From contig JAHYJR010000002.1 of NCBI GenBank assembly GCA_019429005.1, positions 40,752 through 104,751 of the forward strand: 64,000 bases of DNA, written 5' to 3'. This document shows, piece by piece, positions 18,044-26,353 of the stretch. A model generated the notes under the pieces. The model was not told the DNA's origin, did not search any database, and saw only the letters and a list, made by a program, of their open reading frames with translations. Within the stretch, counting starts at the first letter, position 1. Each line of letters starts with the position of its first letter. The stretch comes from Nanobdellati archaeon. Lineage in GTDB: Archaea; EX4484-52; GLR71. Both the position numbers and the translations under genes were made by a program.

Positions 18044-18346
18044 ATGGAAAATAAAAATATATACGATATTCAGGAAGACGTATTTATACCGTTTTTTGAT
18101 TATCTAGATCAATTACAAGATATACAAATAATTCAAAATGATTATATAACATGGAGTAATCTTAGAGAATCATTATATCAAGCACATTTAAACAAAAAAT
18201 GGGATTTAGACCTAAAAAAGAAAGATGATATTTTAAAACAAAGAGATATTAAATCATGTCGAGACATGTTTACATATTTTAATAATATTGATAAACCAGC
18301 AACATATAGCGAAATGTTCGATCATCTTGATAATCTTTTAAATTAA
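18044..18346 (+). CDS. Small acidic helical protein, unknown
   Basis: 100 residues, Asp- and Gln-rich, predicted helical, without Cys pairs or membrane segments. GGTAC lies 5 nt before the ATG. About 195 nt of featureless AT-rich DNA lies upstream. No family recognised. It precedes the coiled-coil gene on the same strand by 163 nt. Confidence 0.5.
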   Translation: MENKNIYDIQEDVFIPFFDYLDQLQDIQIIQNDYITWSNLRESLYQAHLNKKWDLDLKKKDDILKQRDIKSCRDMFTYFNNIDKPATYSEMFDHLDNLLN

Positions 18347-18509
18347 TTAATCAAATAAAAATAATATAATATTATATTTATCGTATTTATAATTATTTTT
18401 TAAAATTTCTAAATATAAATCTTCTTAACAAGACTTTTATTTATATTATCATAATTTTAGTTATATCAATAATTAGAACATATATACAGTTCAAAAATAT
18501 AACAGGATA

Positions 18510-19829
18510 ATGGATAATATGAAACGTTTTTTTGAAAAACTCTTTGGTAAAAGAGAACCTATTGAAAAAGAATCACATAAACAAGTTAAAGTTAATCTTA
18601 ATTTAAATAATATCCTAAAATTTATTGAAGATGAAACCTCTGAATTTTCAAATAAAATTAATGATTCAATAAAGACATCTTTTGATCAAATTAAGACTCT
18701 TTTAGATGAATTAGAAATCAATTTAGATATTCTAGAAAAAGCTAAATCTGAAAAAGATGTTGATGATCGGCCAAAAATGTTTGCGTTAGACCATAGAATT
18801 GCTTTTATAAAAAGAGTACAGAGTTTTAAAAATACAATTAAACTTCCCGAAAGTGAAAATACTCAAAAAGTTTTTGAATTTAATAATCTCCTAATTGATG
18901 AATTAAACAATCTAATCAAAGACACAGCAAAAAACATATATTTTACAAAAATCTTGTTTTCAGAAGAAATTTCGGGTGTAGCGAGTACTTTGAAAAAAAT
19001 AAGTGGTTCTATAGACCAATCCAAAAAATATTTAGATGAAAACCGAGATAAAATTAAATTAATTATAGATATTAAAAAAAACATAACAGATATGGATAAT
19101 CAAATTAATATTAAGCAAACTGAAAATGATAATTTAAAACAACACAAATTAAATCTTATTAAACTAGAAGATGAAGAAAAAAAGATACATCATGATTTAA
19201 CACAATTAGATAAAAGCGGAGAATTGACTGATTTAAAGCAAAAACAAGCAAAATTAGACACTCTCAAAAAGGATATTGATGAATCAAAAACATATATCTT
19301 ACAAATGTTTTCCCCTATTATGAAAGCTTTGAAGAAATTTGAAAGATACACCACAGGACTCACAAAAGATGAAATACAAATCTTAGATACCTATATTGAA
19401 CATCCATCTGAGGGTCTGCTTATTGATACACATTTAAAAACACTTGATAAGATTCTTGAAAATATTGAAAGTTTAATTAATACAGATCAAATTCAATTAA
19501 AAGACAAACTAAAAGAAAAAGCGATTACACAAATTGAAAAATTTAAAAAACATTCTGAACTGGAATATTTTAAAACCAAATCTAAAACAACACAAGAAAC
19601 GATTAAAACTCTTGAAAATGAAATAAAAACAAATAAAACAAGTCATAAAATTGAATCAATAAGAACAAAATTCCAAGATATAAAAAACAAAATCAAAGAC
19701 GAAAAACAAGATATAGATAAACTTGAAGAGTATTTAAAAACACTTAATAATGACATTTCTGAGAAGATAAAAGAGTTAGAATCAGACCTTAAAGACATTT
19801 CAGATAAAACTGTAACAATTAAATTTTAA
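18510..19829 (+). CDS. Long coiled-coil protein
   Basis: 439 residues, highly charged (Lys, Glu, Asp) with long heptad-like stretches from about 120 to the C-terminus (DMDNQINIKQTENDNLKQHKLNLIKLEDEEKKIHHDL; KIESIRTKFQDIKNKIKDEKQDIDKLEEYLKTL). The N-terminus is short, basic and aromatic (MKRFFEKLFGKRE) and could be a membrane-surface helix. No ATPase motifs, so it is not an SMC/Rad50 core. It is similar in style to the NYN gene start near 56.8 kb (FGFLKKLFKTRK), which may only reflect composition. Function unknown. Confidence 0.65.
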   Translation: MDNMKRFFEKLFGKREPIEKESHKQVKVNLNLNNILKFIEDETSEFSNKINDSIKTSFDQIKTLLDELEINLDILEKAKSEKDVDDRPKMFALDHRIAFIKRVQSFKNTIKLPESENTQKVFEFNNLLIDELNNLIKDTAKNIYFTKILFSEEISGVASTLKKISGSIDQSKKYLDENRDKIKLIIDIKKNITDMDNQINIKQTENDNLKQHKLNLIKLEDEEKKIHHDLTQLDKSGELTDLKQKQAKLDTLKKDIDESKTYILQMFSPIMKALKKFERYTTGLTKDEIQILDTYIEHPSEGLLIDTHLKTLDKILENIESLINTDQIQLKDKLKEKAITQIEKFKKHSELEYFKTKSKTTQETIKTLENEIKTNKTSHKIESIRTKFQDIKNKIKDEKQDIDKLEEYLKTLNNDISEKIKELESDLKDISDKTVTIKF

Positions 19830-19832
19830 AAA

Positions 19833-20480
19833 TTATATAGAATTTATTAACTCATTCTCTATTGATTTAACATACGATATAAATACATTTGTAAATGGTC
19901 CAGAAGAAACCTGTCCTTTAGATTCTCGTTTAACAAGGCCATAATTAGATAAATCATTCAAATGGACATTAACAGACATTTTTGTAAGACCTGTCTCACC
20001 CATTATATCTTTAACATTTGTTGACAATATAGTTATAATATAATTATAATTAATATCCTTTGTACCTATACGAATTAAGTCCAAGGCAAACTGATTAAGA
20101 TTACTATCATATACGTCATAACAAAAAGGATTCAAATATTTATCGAGACTTTTGTTTTTTATCTCAGATTTTAAAGAGTCGAAAGAGGCCATAAATACAT
20201 CTGTAAATGGTCCAGAAGAAACCGGTCCTTTAGATTCTCGTTTAACAAGGCCATAATTACCCAAATCATTCAAACGAATATTAACAGGCATTTTTGTAAG
20301 ACCTGTAATATTCATTATATTATCAATTTTAGTTGGTAAGTTAGTTATAATAGAATAATTAATTTCTTTTGTACCCATACGAATTAAATCTAAGGTTAAC
20401 TCATTAAAAGCAGCACATAATACTTCAGATTCATCATACACATAATTAAACTTTTGAGAATTACAATCATCTATAAACAT
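19833..20480 (-). CDS. Protein of two near-identical winged-helix-like repeats
   Basis: 215 residues made of two copies of a roughly 104-residue unit. Copy 1 contains LDLIRMGTKEINYS...TGLTKMPVNIRLNDLGNYGLVKRESKGPVSSGPFTDVF. Copy 2 contains LDLIRIGTKDINYN...TGLTKMSVNVHLNDLSNYGLVKRESKGQVSSGPFTNVF. The pattern T-G-L-T-K-M-x-V-N-x-x-L-N-D-L-x-x-x-G-L-V-K-R is a MarR/TrmB-like recognition helix and wing, so DNA binding is likely. The DNA copies are also close to identical (see the repeat entry). Target unknown. Confidence 0.7.
   Translation of the reverse strand: MFIDDCNSQKFNYVYDESEVLCAAFNELTLDLIRMGTKEINYSIITNLPTKIDNIMNITGLTKMPVNIRLNDLGNYGLVKRESKGPVSSGPFTDVFMASFDSLKSEIKNKSLDKYLNPFCYDVYDSNLNQFALDLIRIGTKDINYNYIITILSTNVKDIMGETGLTKMSVNVHLNDLSNYGLVKRESKGQVSSGPFTNVFISYVKSIENELINSI
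19882..20460. repeat. 312-bp internal tandem duplication in the winged-helix gene
   Basis: AAATACATTTGTAAATGGTCCAGAAGAAACC near 19881 recurs as AAATACATCTGTAAATGGTCC... near 20193, an offset of 312 bp (104 codons). Long stretches such as CCTTTAGATTCTCGTTTAACAAGGCCATAATTA are unchanged, so the duplication is fairly recent. Confidence 0.85.
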
Positions 20481-20544
20481 GTTTTTTATACACCCATTAC
20501 TAATGATTTTAAAAAAATTTAAAAAATATAGATTAAGTAAAAAC

Positions 20545-21489
20545 TCACTTCATCAAAGACAACATATGAATTCTTTTAACCATATTCGGATGAGTACTCA
20601 TCAGTTCCATAAACTTATCAGATTGTGTTATTGAGACTTTCCTATTTCTTATAGCTCTAAGTTCTCGCTCATCAATATCACCACTTCCATCAGTATCAAC
20701 TAATTTTAACTCCGTAAGTTCTCGTGATGCACGAGACGGATCATTTGCAAAAAATGCTTTCATACCCTCAACATGCTTAAGTTCTGCCTTTGAAACTCTT
20801 GCACTACCATAAACAAGTTTAAATAAAGCTGATGCAAGTGCAGTTGGCTTATTACCGAGTTCAACACTACCTAAATCTGCATAATATTCACGTACTCTTG
20901 ATGCATATAATACTATTAAATTAGTAAGTAAATAGATACCAAATGCAGCAATACCTATTGCAATAGTATTACCTCTATCCCTATCACCAGAAAACATAAA
21001 ATTCCATGCTAAATACCACGCAATCATAGGTACTACGCTTATAAGTGTTATAACAAGAACATCTCTATTCTTTATATGACTGATTTCATGCCCAATCACA
21101 GCCCTAAGCTCGTCCTCACTCAAAAGCTCAAGTATACCGTTTGTAACGCAAACTCTACTATCTGTCATCCAACGTCCAAATGCAAACGCATTAGGGATAT
21201 TCATATTTGAAATACCTACTTTTGGTTTAGGAATACCTGCTTTTTTAGATAATTCTTCAACCATTTTATGAAGCTCAGGATTTTCTGTTTTTGATACATA
21301 TTTGATTTTCATAGACCATTCGACAATTTTAGGGCCAATCATATACTGTACAAACATCATTACAGTTGCAAGAACTGCATAAAAAACAAAATTACCTATA
21401 CCTAAATAAGCACCAGCAAGAGTCATAAGCGTATATAATATTGCAAAAAGAACAGTCATTACGCCATACATTTTAAGTTGAAGCCACAT
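20545..21489 (-). CDS. htpX: HtpX-like zinc metalloprotease with an EF-hand
   Basis: About 314 residues from the ATG of MWLQLKMYG (the GTG used by the ORF track is inside GTGAT). Membrane-bound M48B protease for quality control of membrane proteins. It shows two N-terminal membrane segments, the zinc motif GHEISHIKNRD near 137, two more membrane segments, and the third ligand in EYYADLGS. Unusual is DTDGSGDIDERE (about 264-275), a perfect 12-residue EF-hand calcium loop inserted between the SRASRELTEL segment and the C-terminal THPNMVKRIHML. This suggests calcium control, which is inferred. Confidence 0.93.
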   Translation of the reverse strand: MWLQLKMYGVMTVLFAILYTLMTLAGAYLGIGNFVFYAVLATVMMFVQYMIGPKIVEWSMKIKYVSKTENPELHKMVEELSKKAGIPKPKVGISNMNIPNAFAFGRWMTDSRVCVTNGILELLSEDELRAVIGHEISHIKNRDVLVITLISVVPMIAWYLAWNFMFSGDRDRGNTIAIGIAAFGIYLLTNLIVLYASRVREYYADLGSVELGNKPTALASALFKLVYGSARVSKAELKHVEGMKAFFANDPSRASRELTELKLVDTDGSGDIDERELRAIRNRKVSITQSDKFMELMSTHPNMVKRIHMLSLMK

Positions 21490-21589
21490 AATAATCACTA
21501 AATATTATATGAAAACATTAATTTAAAAGGTTTTCTAAAGGAAATATTTTATACAAGGATTCAAGTAATCCATTAATCCCATAAAAACA

Positions 21590-23287
21590 TCAATCAAAAT
21601 ACGCATTCAGAACATACTGCTCAACCATACGGTGCGTATTGAAGAAAGACGCATTAAAAGCAATAGCATGTTTCATTATATTCCGCCATTCTTTAGAATC
21701 ATTATAATATTTAAAAATTATATTTTCTAATTTCTTATACATATCATCAGAATCTTCATGATTTGTATTTTCTTTTGGATTTCTGCACCCAATAGACCAT
21801 CCTGTAACATTTTCAACATGACCTTCAAGCCACCAACCATCAAGAACACTTAAGCTAGGTACACCATTATGGCATGCTTTCATTCCAGACGTGCCTGATG
21901 CTTCAAGAGGACGAAGAGGTGTATTTAACCATAAATCTCCACCAGCAACTAGTATCTTTGCAGTCTCCATATTATAATTTTCAATATAAACAACTTTTAT
22001 TGAATCTTTAAGATCTGTTACTTTTAAAAATATGTTCTTTATTATATCCTTTCCTGGCTGATCATTAGGATGCGCTTTTCCAGCATAAATTATTTGAAAT
22101 GCACCAACATTTTTAGAAATATCAATCAATTTTTTAATATCTGTAAAAAGAAGATCTGCCCGTTTATATGTTGCACTCCTACGAGCAAAAACAATTGTAA
22201 ATACATCAGGATCCATACCAACATTAGTCTTTTGATTTACAAAATCAATAAGATCTTTTTTGGCATTTTCATGTGTTTCCCAAATCTTCTGTTTAGGTAT
22301 ATTTAATGCATATCGTAATGTAAATGGATCCTTTTGCCAACCAGGTATAAATCGATCATAAAGTTCTTTAAAATGTTTAGATGTCCATGTTGCTGAATGT
22401 ACACCATTTGTTATTGAATCAATCATATAACCAGGAAACATTTGTCTTGAAATTTCTCCATGCTTTTTTGCAACACCATTTATATGTTTACTATAATCAA
22501 GTGCAAGATAAGTCAAATTAAGTGCACCGTCATGAAATAAAGGTTTCATTTCATCAAAAGGTATAATTTCCCCAACTACAGATCTAACAAGATCTTCTGA
22601 AAACGTATCATGTCCAGCAGGCACAGGTGTATGTGTTGTAAAAACACATTTATTCCTCACAGCTTCTCGTAATTTATTTCCAGTATGTTTAACTCTTTTT
22701 TTCCTAAGCAATTCAAGTATAAGAAGACTTGAATGACCCTCATTCATATGATATTTTTTAATATTTGAATATCCTAATTTATCAAGAATACGAATACCGC
22801 CAATACCAAGTATAATCTCTTGACAAAGTCGATATTTATGATCGCCACCATAAAGATAATCTGTGATATGCCTATCATTCTCAGCATTTTCTTCTAAATC
22901 AGTATCAAGAAAAATTACAGGCACTTGAAATTTATTCACACCTGTTACTTTGTATTTCCATGCTGTTACAGCAACTTCTCTTCCTTCAATAGTAACATAA
23001 ATCTTTTTATTAAGTTTATTAAGCTGTTTTTCAGGTTCCCAAATCACGGGTTCTTCAGTTTGTATGCCCTGTTCATTGAGTTTTTGTAAAAAATAGCCTT
23101 TACGATACAATAATGTAATTGCGACAAGAGGTACATTCAAATCAGCACAACTTTTTATGCTATCTCCTGCAAGTATACCAAGACCGCCACTATATGTCGG
23201 TATTTTTTCATCTAAACCGATTTCCATACTAAAATATGCAATTTTTCGTTCTTTTTTAGTCAATTTGTTTTTAGAAAATCGGTCCAT
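21590..23287 (-). CDS. glgP: Alpha-glucan (glycogen/maltodextrin) phosphorylase
   Basis: 565 residues. GT35 phosphorylase that releases glucose 1-phosphate from alpha-glucans with pyridoxal phosphate. Motifs: AYFSMEIGLDEKIPTYSGGLGILAGD at the start, NEGHSSLL, FTTHTPVPAGHD, SITNGVH, and the PLP lysine in PLEASGTSGMKACHNGVPSLSVLDGWWLEG near 465. It is much shorter than the roughly 820-residue bacterial/eukaryotic enzymes and fits the compact archaeal/thermophile type. Shine-Dalgarno GTGAT 5 nt before ATG. It implies storage or uptake of glucans; no neighbouring glucan gene is present. Confidence 0.94.
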   Translation of the reverse strand: MDRFSKNKLTKKERKIAYFSMEIGLDEKIPTYSGGLGILAGDSIKSCADLNVPLVAITLLYRKGYFLQKLNEQGIQTEEPVIWEPEKQLNKLNKKIYVTIEGREVAVTAWKYKVTGVNKFQVPVIFLDTDLEENAENDRHITDYLYGGDHKYRLCQEIILGIGGIRILDKLGYSNIKKYHMNEGHSSLLILELLRKKRVKHTGNKLREAVRNKCVFTTHTPVPAGHDTFSEDLVRSVVGEIIPFDEMKPLFHDGALNLTYLALDYSKHINGVAKKHGEISRQMFPGYMIDSITNGVHSATWTSKHFKELYDRFIPGWQKDPFTLRYALNIPKQKIWETHENAKKDLIDFVNQKTNVGMDPDVFTIVFARRSATYKRADLLFTDIKKLIDISKNVGAFQIIYAGKAHPNDQPGKDIIKNIFLKVTDLKDSIKVVYIENYNMETAKILVAGGDLWLNTPLRPLEASGTSGMKACHNGVPSLSVLDGWWLEGHVENVTGWSIGCRNPKENTNHEDSDDMYKKLENIIFKYYNDSKEWRNIMKHAIAFNASFFNTHRMVEQYVLNAYFD

Positions 23288-23371
23288 AAATAATCACACT
23301 ACTATACATATTTAGTCTTAAGGGGTATATAAAAATATGTAATCTTAACCTATATTTGAATAATATTTAAA

Positions 23372-23481
23372 TAATACATTAATAATACATTAATAATACA
23401 TTAATAATACATTAATAATACATTAATAATACATTAATAATACATTAATAATACATTAATAATACATTAATAATACATTAA
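23372..23481. repeat. Minisatellite, 10 perfect copies of an 11-bp unit
   Basis: TAATACATTAA repeated ten times with no variation, between glgP and a truncated transporter fragment. There are no spacers, so it is not CRISPR. Confidence 0.95.
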
Positions 23482-23508
23482 TAAATTAAATTCAATTAAA
23501 AAAACTCT

Positions 23509-23850
23509 ATGCATCTCAACGAATACTCAAAAGCTACAGGCATCAATCTTATTATAGCACTATCATTCACATCATCATATCTTATGCTTCTCGGATTATT
23601 ATTCCTAAAAGGTATTGTTAATTACATGTGGAACATATCCGCATGGACACTTATGTCAAAAATCGGTGAAAAAGAAAAAATTGAAGGTAGTGTTATTGGA
23701 GCATACGTTTCAATCGCAAAGATTGGTGCATTTCTAAGTTTTGTAGTAAGTGGTTTTATAGTCGCTTTATATGGGATACCAAGTCTGTTTATTATGAATG
23801 AATTATTGATATTGAAAGGTGTATTATTCGCATACCCCACTTATGCATAA
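23509..23850 (+). pseudogene. C-terminal fragment of an MFS transporter
   Basis: 113 codons with about three or four hydrophobic segments. The stretch NYMWNISAWTLMSKIGEKEKIEGSVIGAYVSIAKIGAFLSFVVSGFIVALYGIPSLFIMNELLILKGVLFAY matches the last helices of MFS proteins. The first two thirds are absent, and the 11-bp minisatellite lies immediately upstream where they should be. It is not part of the MFS gene at 3908, whose own C-terminus is different. Confidence 0.65.
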
Positions 23851-23872
23851 TAAATTATAAAATAATCAATAA

Positions 23873-24934
23873 TTATTTTTTTCTGTTAATCATAACAGTA
23901 TGTGGGTATGGTATTTCAATTTTGGCTTTATCAAGAGCTGTTTTAATATTTTTAGTTACATCGTTTTGAATATTAATAATATCCTTTTTTAAGTCAACCC
24001 AACATCTTACTTCAAGATCAACAGAATAAGCACCATAAGCTTTCACAAGAATTTCTGTCGGCTTTTTTTCTGAAATAACACCATCTACTTTATTTACCTC
24101 TTTGATTATCGATTTAATTGCTTTTTCAACATCAGAACCATATGCTATACCAACAGGCACAGATATTCTTCTTATCGACTCTTTTGTATAATTTATCACA
24201 AGATCTGTTGTTATCATTGAATTTGGTATAATAACAAACTTATTATCAAACAATCTAATTACAGTCTTTCTCAAAGCAATATCATCAATTGTACCTATCT
24301 GATTTTGAATCTCTACTATATCACCAATTTTAAAAGGTTTGTCAATAATAATCATAAAACCGGATATCATATTTGAGACTACATCCTTTGCTGCAAAACC
24401 CACAGCAATACTTGCAATACCTGCACCTGTAATAAGGGTTGTGATTATCTCGCTAAATCCCATAATTGATAATGCTATAATTATTACAATTATATAAATA
24501 CTAGACCTAATTATAGTTTCTAATATGCTATATGTATTTTCTGAAAAATCCATTCGGAACACTTTCCTATCAAATTTCCGTACAATTTTAACAAGATAAT
24601 TTATAGTAATCTTTGCGATAAAATATAAAATTGCAAATTGATAAATCTTACTTTTAAAGGGATTCTCTATACCTATTAAAATAAAAGAAGCGTATACACC
24701 TGAAAGATATGTTATATATACTACCAAATCTTCAAAAAAATCATGAAATGTCTTTGAAAAATTAAACCATATTATTTTCTTATCAAGTTTCCTAAATATT
24801 GGTTTTAATATTCTAGCCATAAAATATGCAACAAGCATTATAATTATAACAGATGCAATAGTCGTAAGTAAATTACCTATATCATAACTATATCCTAACG
24901 CACCAACAGTATAACTAAAAGTTGTAATATTCAT
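23873..24934 (-). CDS. mscS: Small-conductance mechanosensitive channel (MscS family)
   Basis: About 353 residues from MNITTFSYTVG; the ORF-track start 24 codons upstream lies across the TATA box (TTATATAAATATTATAA) and is rejected. There are about five membrane segments, the pore helix ITTLITGAGIASIAVGFAAKDVVSNMISGFMIIIDKPFKIGD, and the beta domain VEIQNQIGTIDDIALRKTVIRLFDNKFVIIPNS, followed by the C-terminal alpha/beta domain. It opens on hypo-osmotic shock to release solutes. Confidence 0.94.
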   Translation of the reverse strand: MNITTFSYTVGALGYSYDIGNLLTTIASVIIIMLVAYFMARILKPIFRKLDKKIIWFNFSKTFHDFFEDLVVYITYLSGVYASFILIGIENPFKSKIYQFAILYFIAKITINYLVKIVRKFDRKVFRMDFSENTYSILETIIRSSIYIIVIIIALSIMGFSEIITTLITGAGIASIAVGFAAKDVVSNMISGFMIIIDKPFKIGDIVEIQNQIGTIDDIALRKTVIRLFDNKFVIIPNSMITTDLVINYTKESIRRISVPVGIAYGSDVEKAIKSIIKEVNKVDGVISEKKPTEILVKAYGAYSVDLEVRCWVDLKKDIINIQNDVTKNIKTALDKAKIEIPYPHTVMINRKK

Positions 24935-25005
24935 AATATTAATATGACCCTTATAATATTTATATAATAATGGGATATTATTAAATAATAAATTAAATAA
25001 TCTCA

Positions 25006-25317
25006 CTATAACGCATATTCACAAAGTTTCTTTTCTTTAGGTGTCCTTATGTTAGAAACGTCACCTGAAACATTTTTCAAAAATAACATTTTAATCAGTT
25101 CAAGATTATAATCCGGATAATTTCCAAGTATCCATGTTTCAGTCGCTCTAATTCTAGGACTATGATAAATTATTTGAATTTTTTTATTTTTTAATTTTAT
25201 ACCTAAGTTTTGAACTTGTTTAAATCCATTCAGAGATAGATGATCATCATAGTCTCCACCATACTAATCTTCTAAATCCCCCGTTTTTTCTCCATGCCTA
25301 ATAAGATCAATATTCAT
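25006..25317 (-). pseudogene. Histidine phosphatase (phosphoglycerate mutase-like) with in-frame TAG, truncated
   Basis: The frame starts MNIDLIRHGEKTGDLED, meets a TAG, then continues YGGDYDDHLSLNGFKQVQNLGIKLKNKKIQIIYHSPRIRATETW...LELIKMLFL and ends after about 103 codons. The catalytic RHGE and the S/H-P-R-x-R-A-x-E-T motif are present. The second half, with the later catalytic His, is missing. The only interruption in the remaining part is the single TAG. Confidence 0.7.
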
Positions 25318-25384
25318 TATTCTAATTTAACAAAATTTACTTAAAAAACGTTCTTATAAATTAAGACTAATAAATATCATATAT

Positions 25385-25464
25385 AATATTAATAATATTA
25401 ATAATATTAATAATATTAATAATATTAATAATATTAATAATATTAATAATATTAATAATATTAA
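25385..25464. repeat. Minisatellite, about nine copies of a 9-bp unit
   Basis: AATATTAAT repeated about nine times, directly upstream of the DUF1624 gene. Its last copy is some 40 nt from the start codon, in the promoter region. Confidence 0.95.
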
Positions 25465-25502
25465 CAAAAATCATATTTAAGTTACAAAATACAATAATAC
25501 CT

Positions 25503-26243
25503 ATGCACAAACGTTTCTATGAAATAGATGTCTTGCGAGGAATTGCAATTATCCTTATGATCTTATACCATATGGCATATGACCTTAATTATTTTGCTAG
25601 ATTCAGTTTAAACGTGCATTCAGGAACCCTTCTAGTAATTGGAAGACTTTCAGCAATAACATTCATATTTCTTGTCGGTGTCTCTCTCACTATAAGTCTC
25701 TCTAGAACACAAAAAAAACTTTCTAAAATTGATATTTATAAAAAATATATTAAAAGAGGTCTAAACATCTTTTCATTTGGATTAATAATCACTTTAATAA
25801 CATACATTTTCCTTGAAAGCGGAACAATCTATTTTGGAATACTTCATTTTATAGGCATATCAATTATATTAGCATACCCATTTTTAAAATACAAAAAACT
25901 TAATCTTGTACTTAGCATGTTTGTTATCGCGTTAGGTTTTCAAATAGAGCAATATACAATCAATTCATTATACCTTCTGCCTTTAGGTATACGACCAACA
26001 GTATTTTATTCCCTTGACTATTTCCCTTTATTCCCTTGGTTCGGTTTAATTTTATTTGGTATATTCATAGGTAATAATATTTATAAAGATGGTAAAAGAC
26101 AATTTAAACTCAAAGATTATTCAGAATACCTACAACCCTTATCCTTTATTGGCCAAAAATCACTTTTAATTTATCTTTTACATCAACCCATTTTAATTGG
26201 CCTGATTTATTTAGTTCAATATTTTCTAACTAACATTTTCTAA
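25503..26243 (+). CDS. DUF1624 / HGSNAT-like membrane protein
   Basis: 246 residues with about seven membrane segments. The opening RFYEIDVLRGIAIILMILYHMAYDLNYF and the ending SFIGQKSLLIYLLHQPILIGLIYL are typical of the DUF1624 family, related to heparan-alpha-glucosaminide N-acetyltransferases and to membrane acyltransferases. It keeps the conserved His in LYHMAYDL and LLHQP. Probably transfers an acyl group to a sugar or lipid at the membrane; substrate unknown. Confidence 0.85.
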   Translation: MHKRFYEIDVLRGIAIILMILYHMAYDLNYFARFSLNVHSGTLLVIGRLSAITFIFLVGVSLTISLSRTQKKLSKIDIYKKYIKRGLNIFSFGLIITLITYIFLESGTIYFGILHFIGISIILAYPFLKYKKLNLVLSMFVIALGFQIEQYTINSLYLLPLGIRPTVFYSLDYFPLFPWFGLILFGIFIGNNIYKDGKRQFKLKDYSEYLQPLSFIGQKSLLIYLLHQPILIGLIYLVQYFLTNIF

Positions 26244-26353
26244 CAAAAAGATTATAAATAAAATATTATAATTAAAAAATATCAAAAATATTCAGACTTT
26301 ATCGGCCAAAGATACACACCACTTTTAAATTATTATAATCTAAAACAATTCTT

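Noticed and set aside
23372-23481. Possible CRISPR array
   Set aside because: The copies are directly adjacent without spacers, and no cas genes are present. The same holds for the other three tracts.
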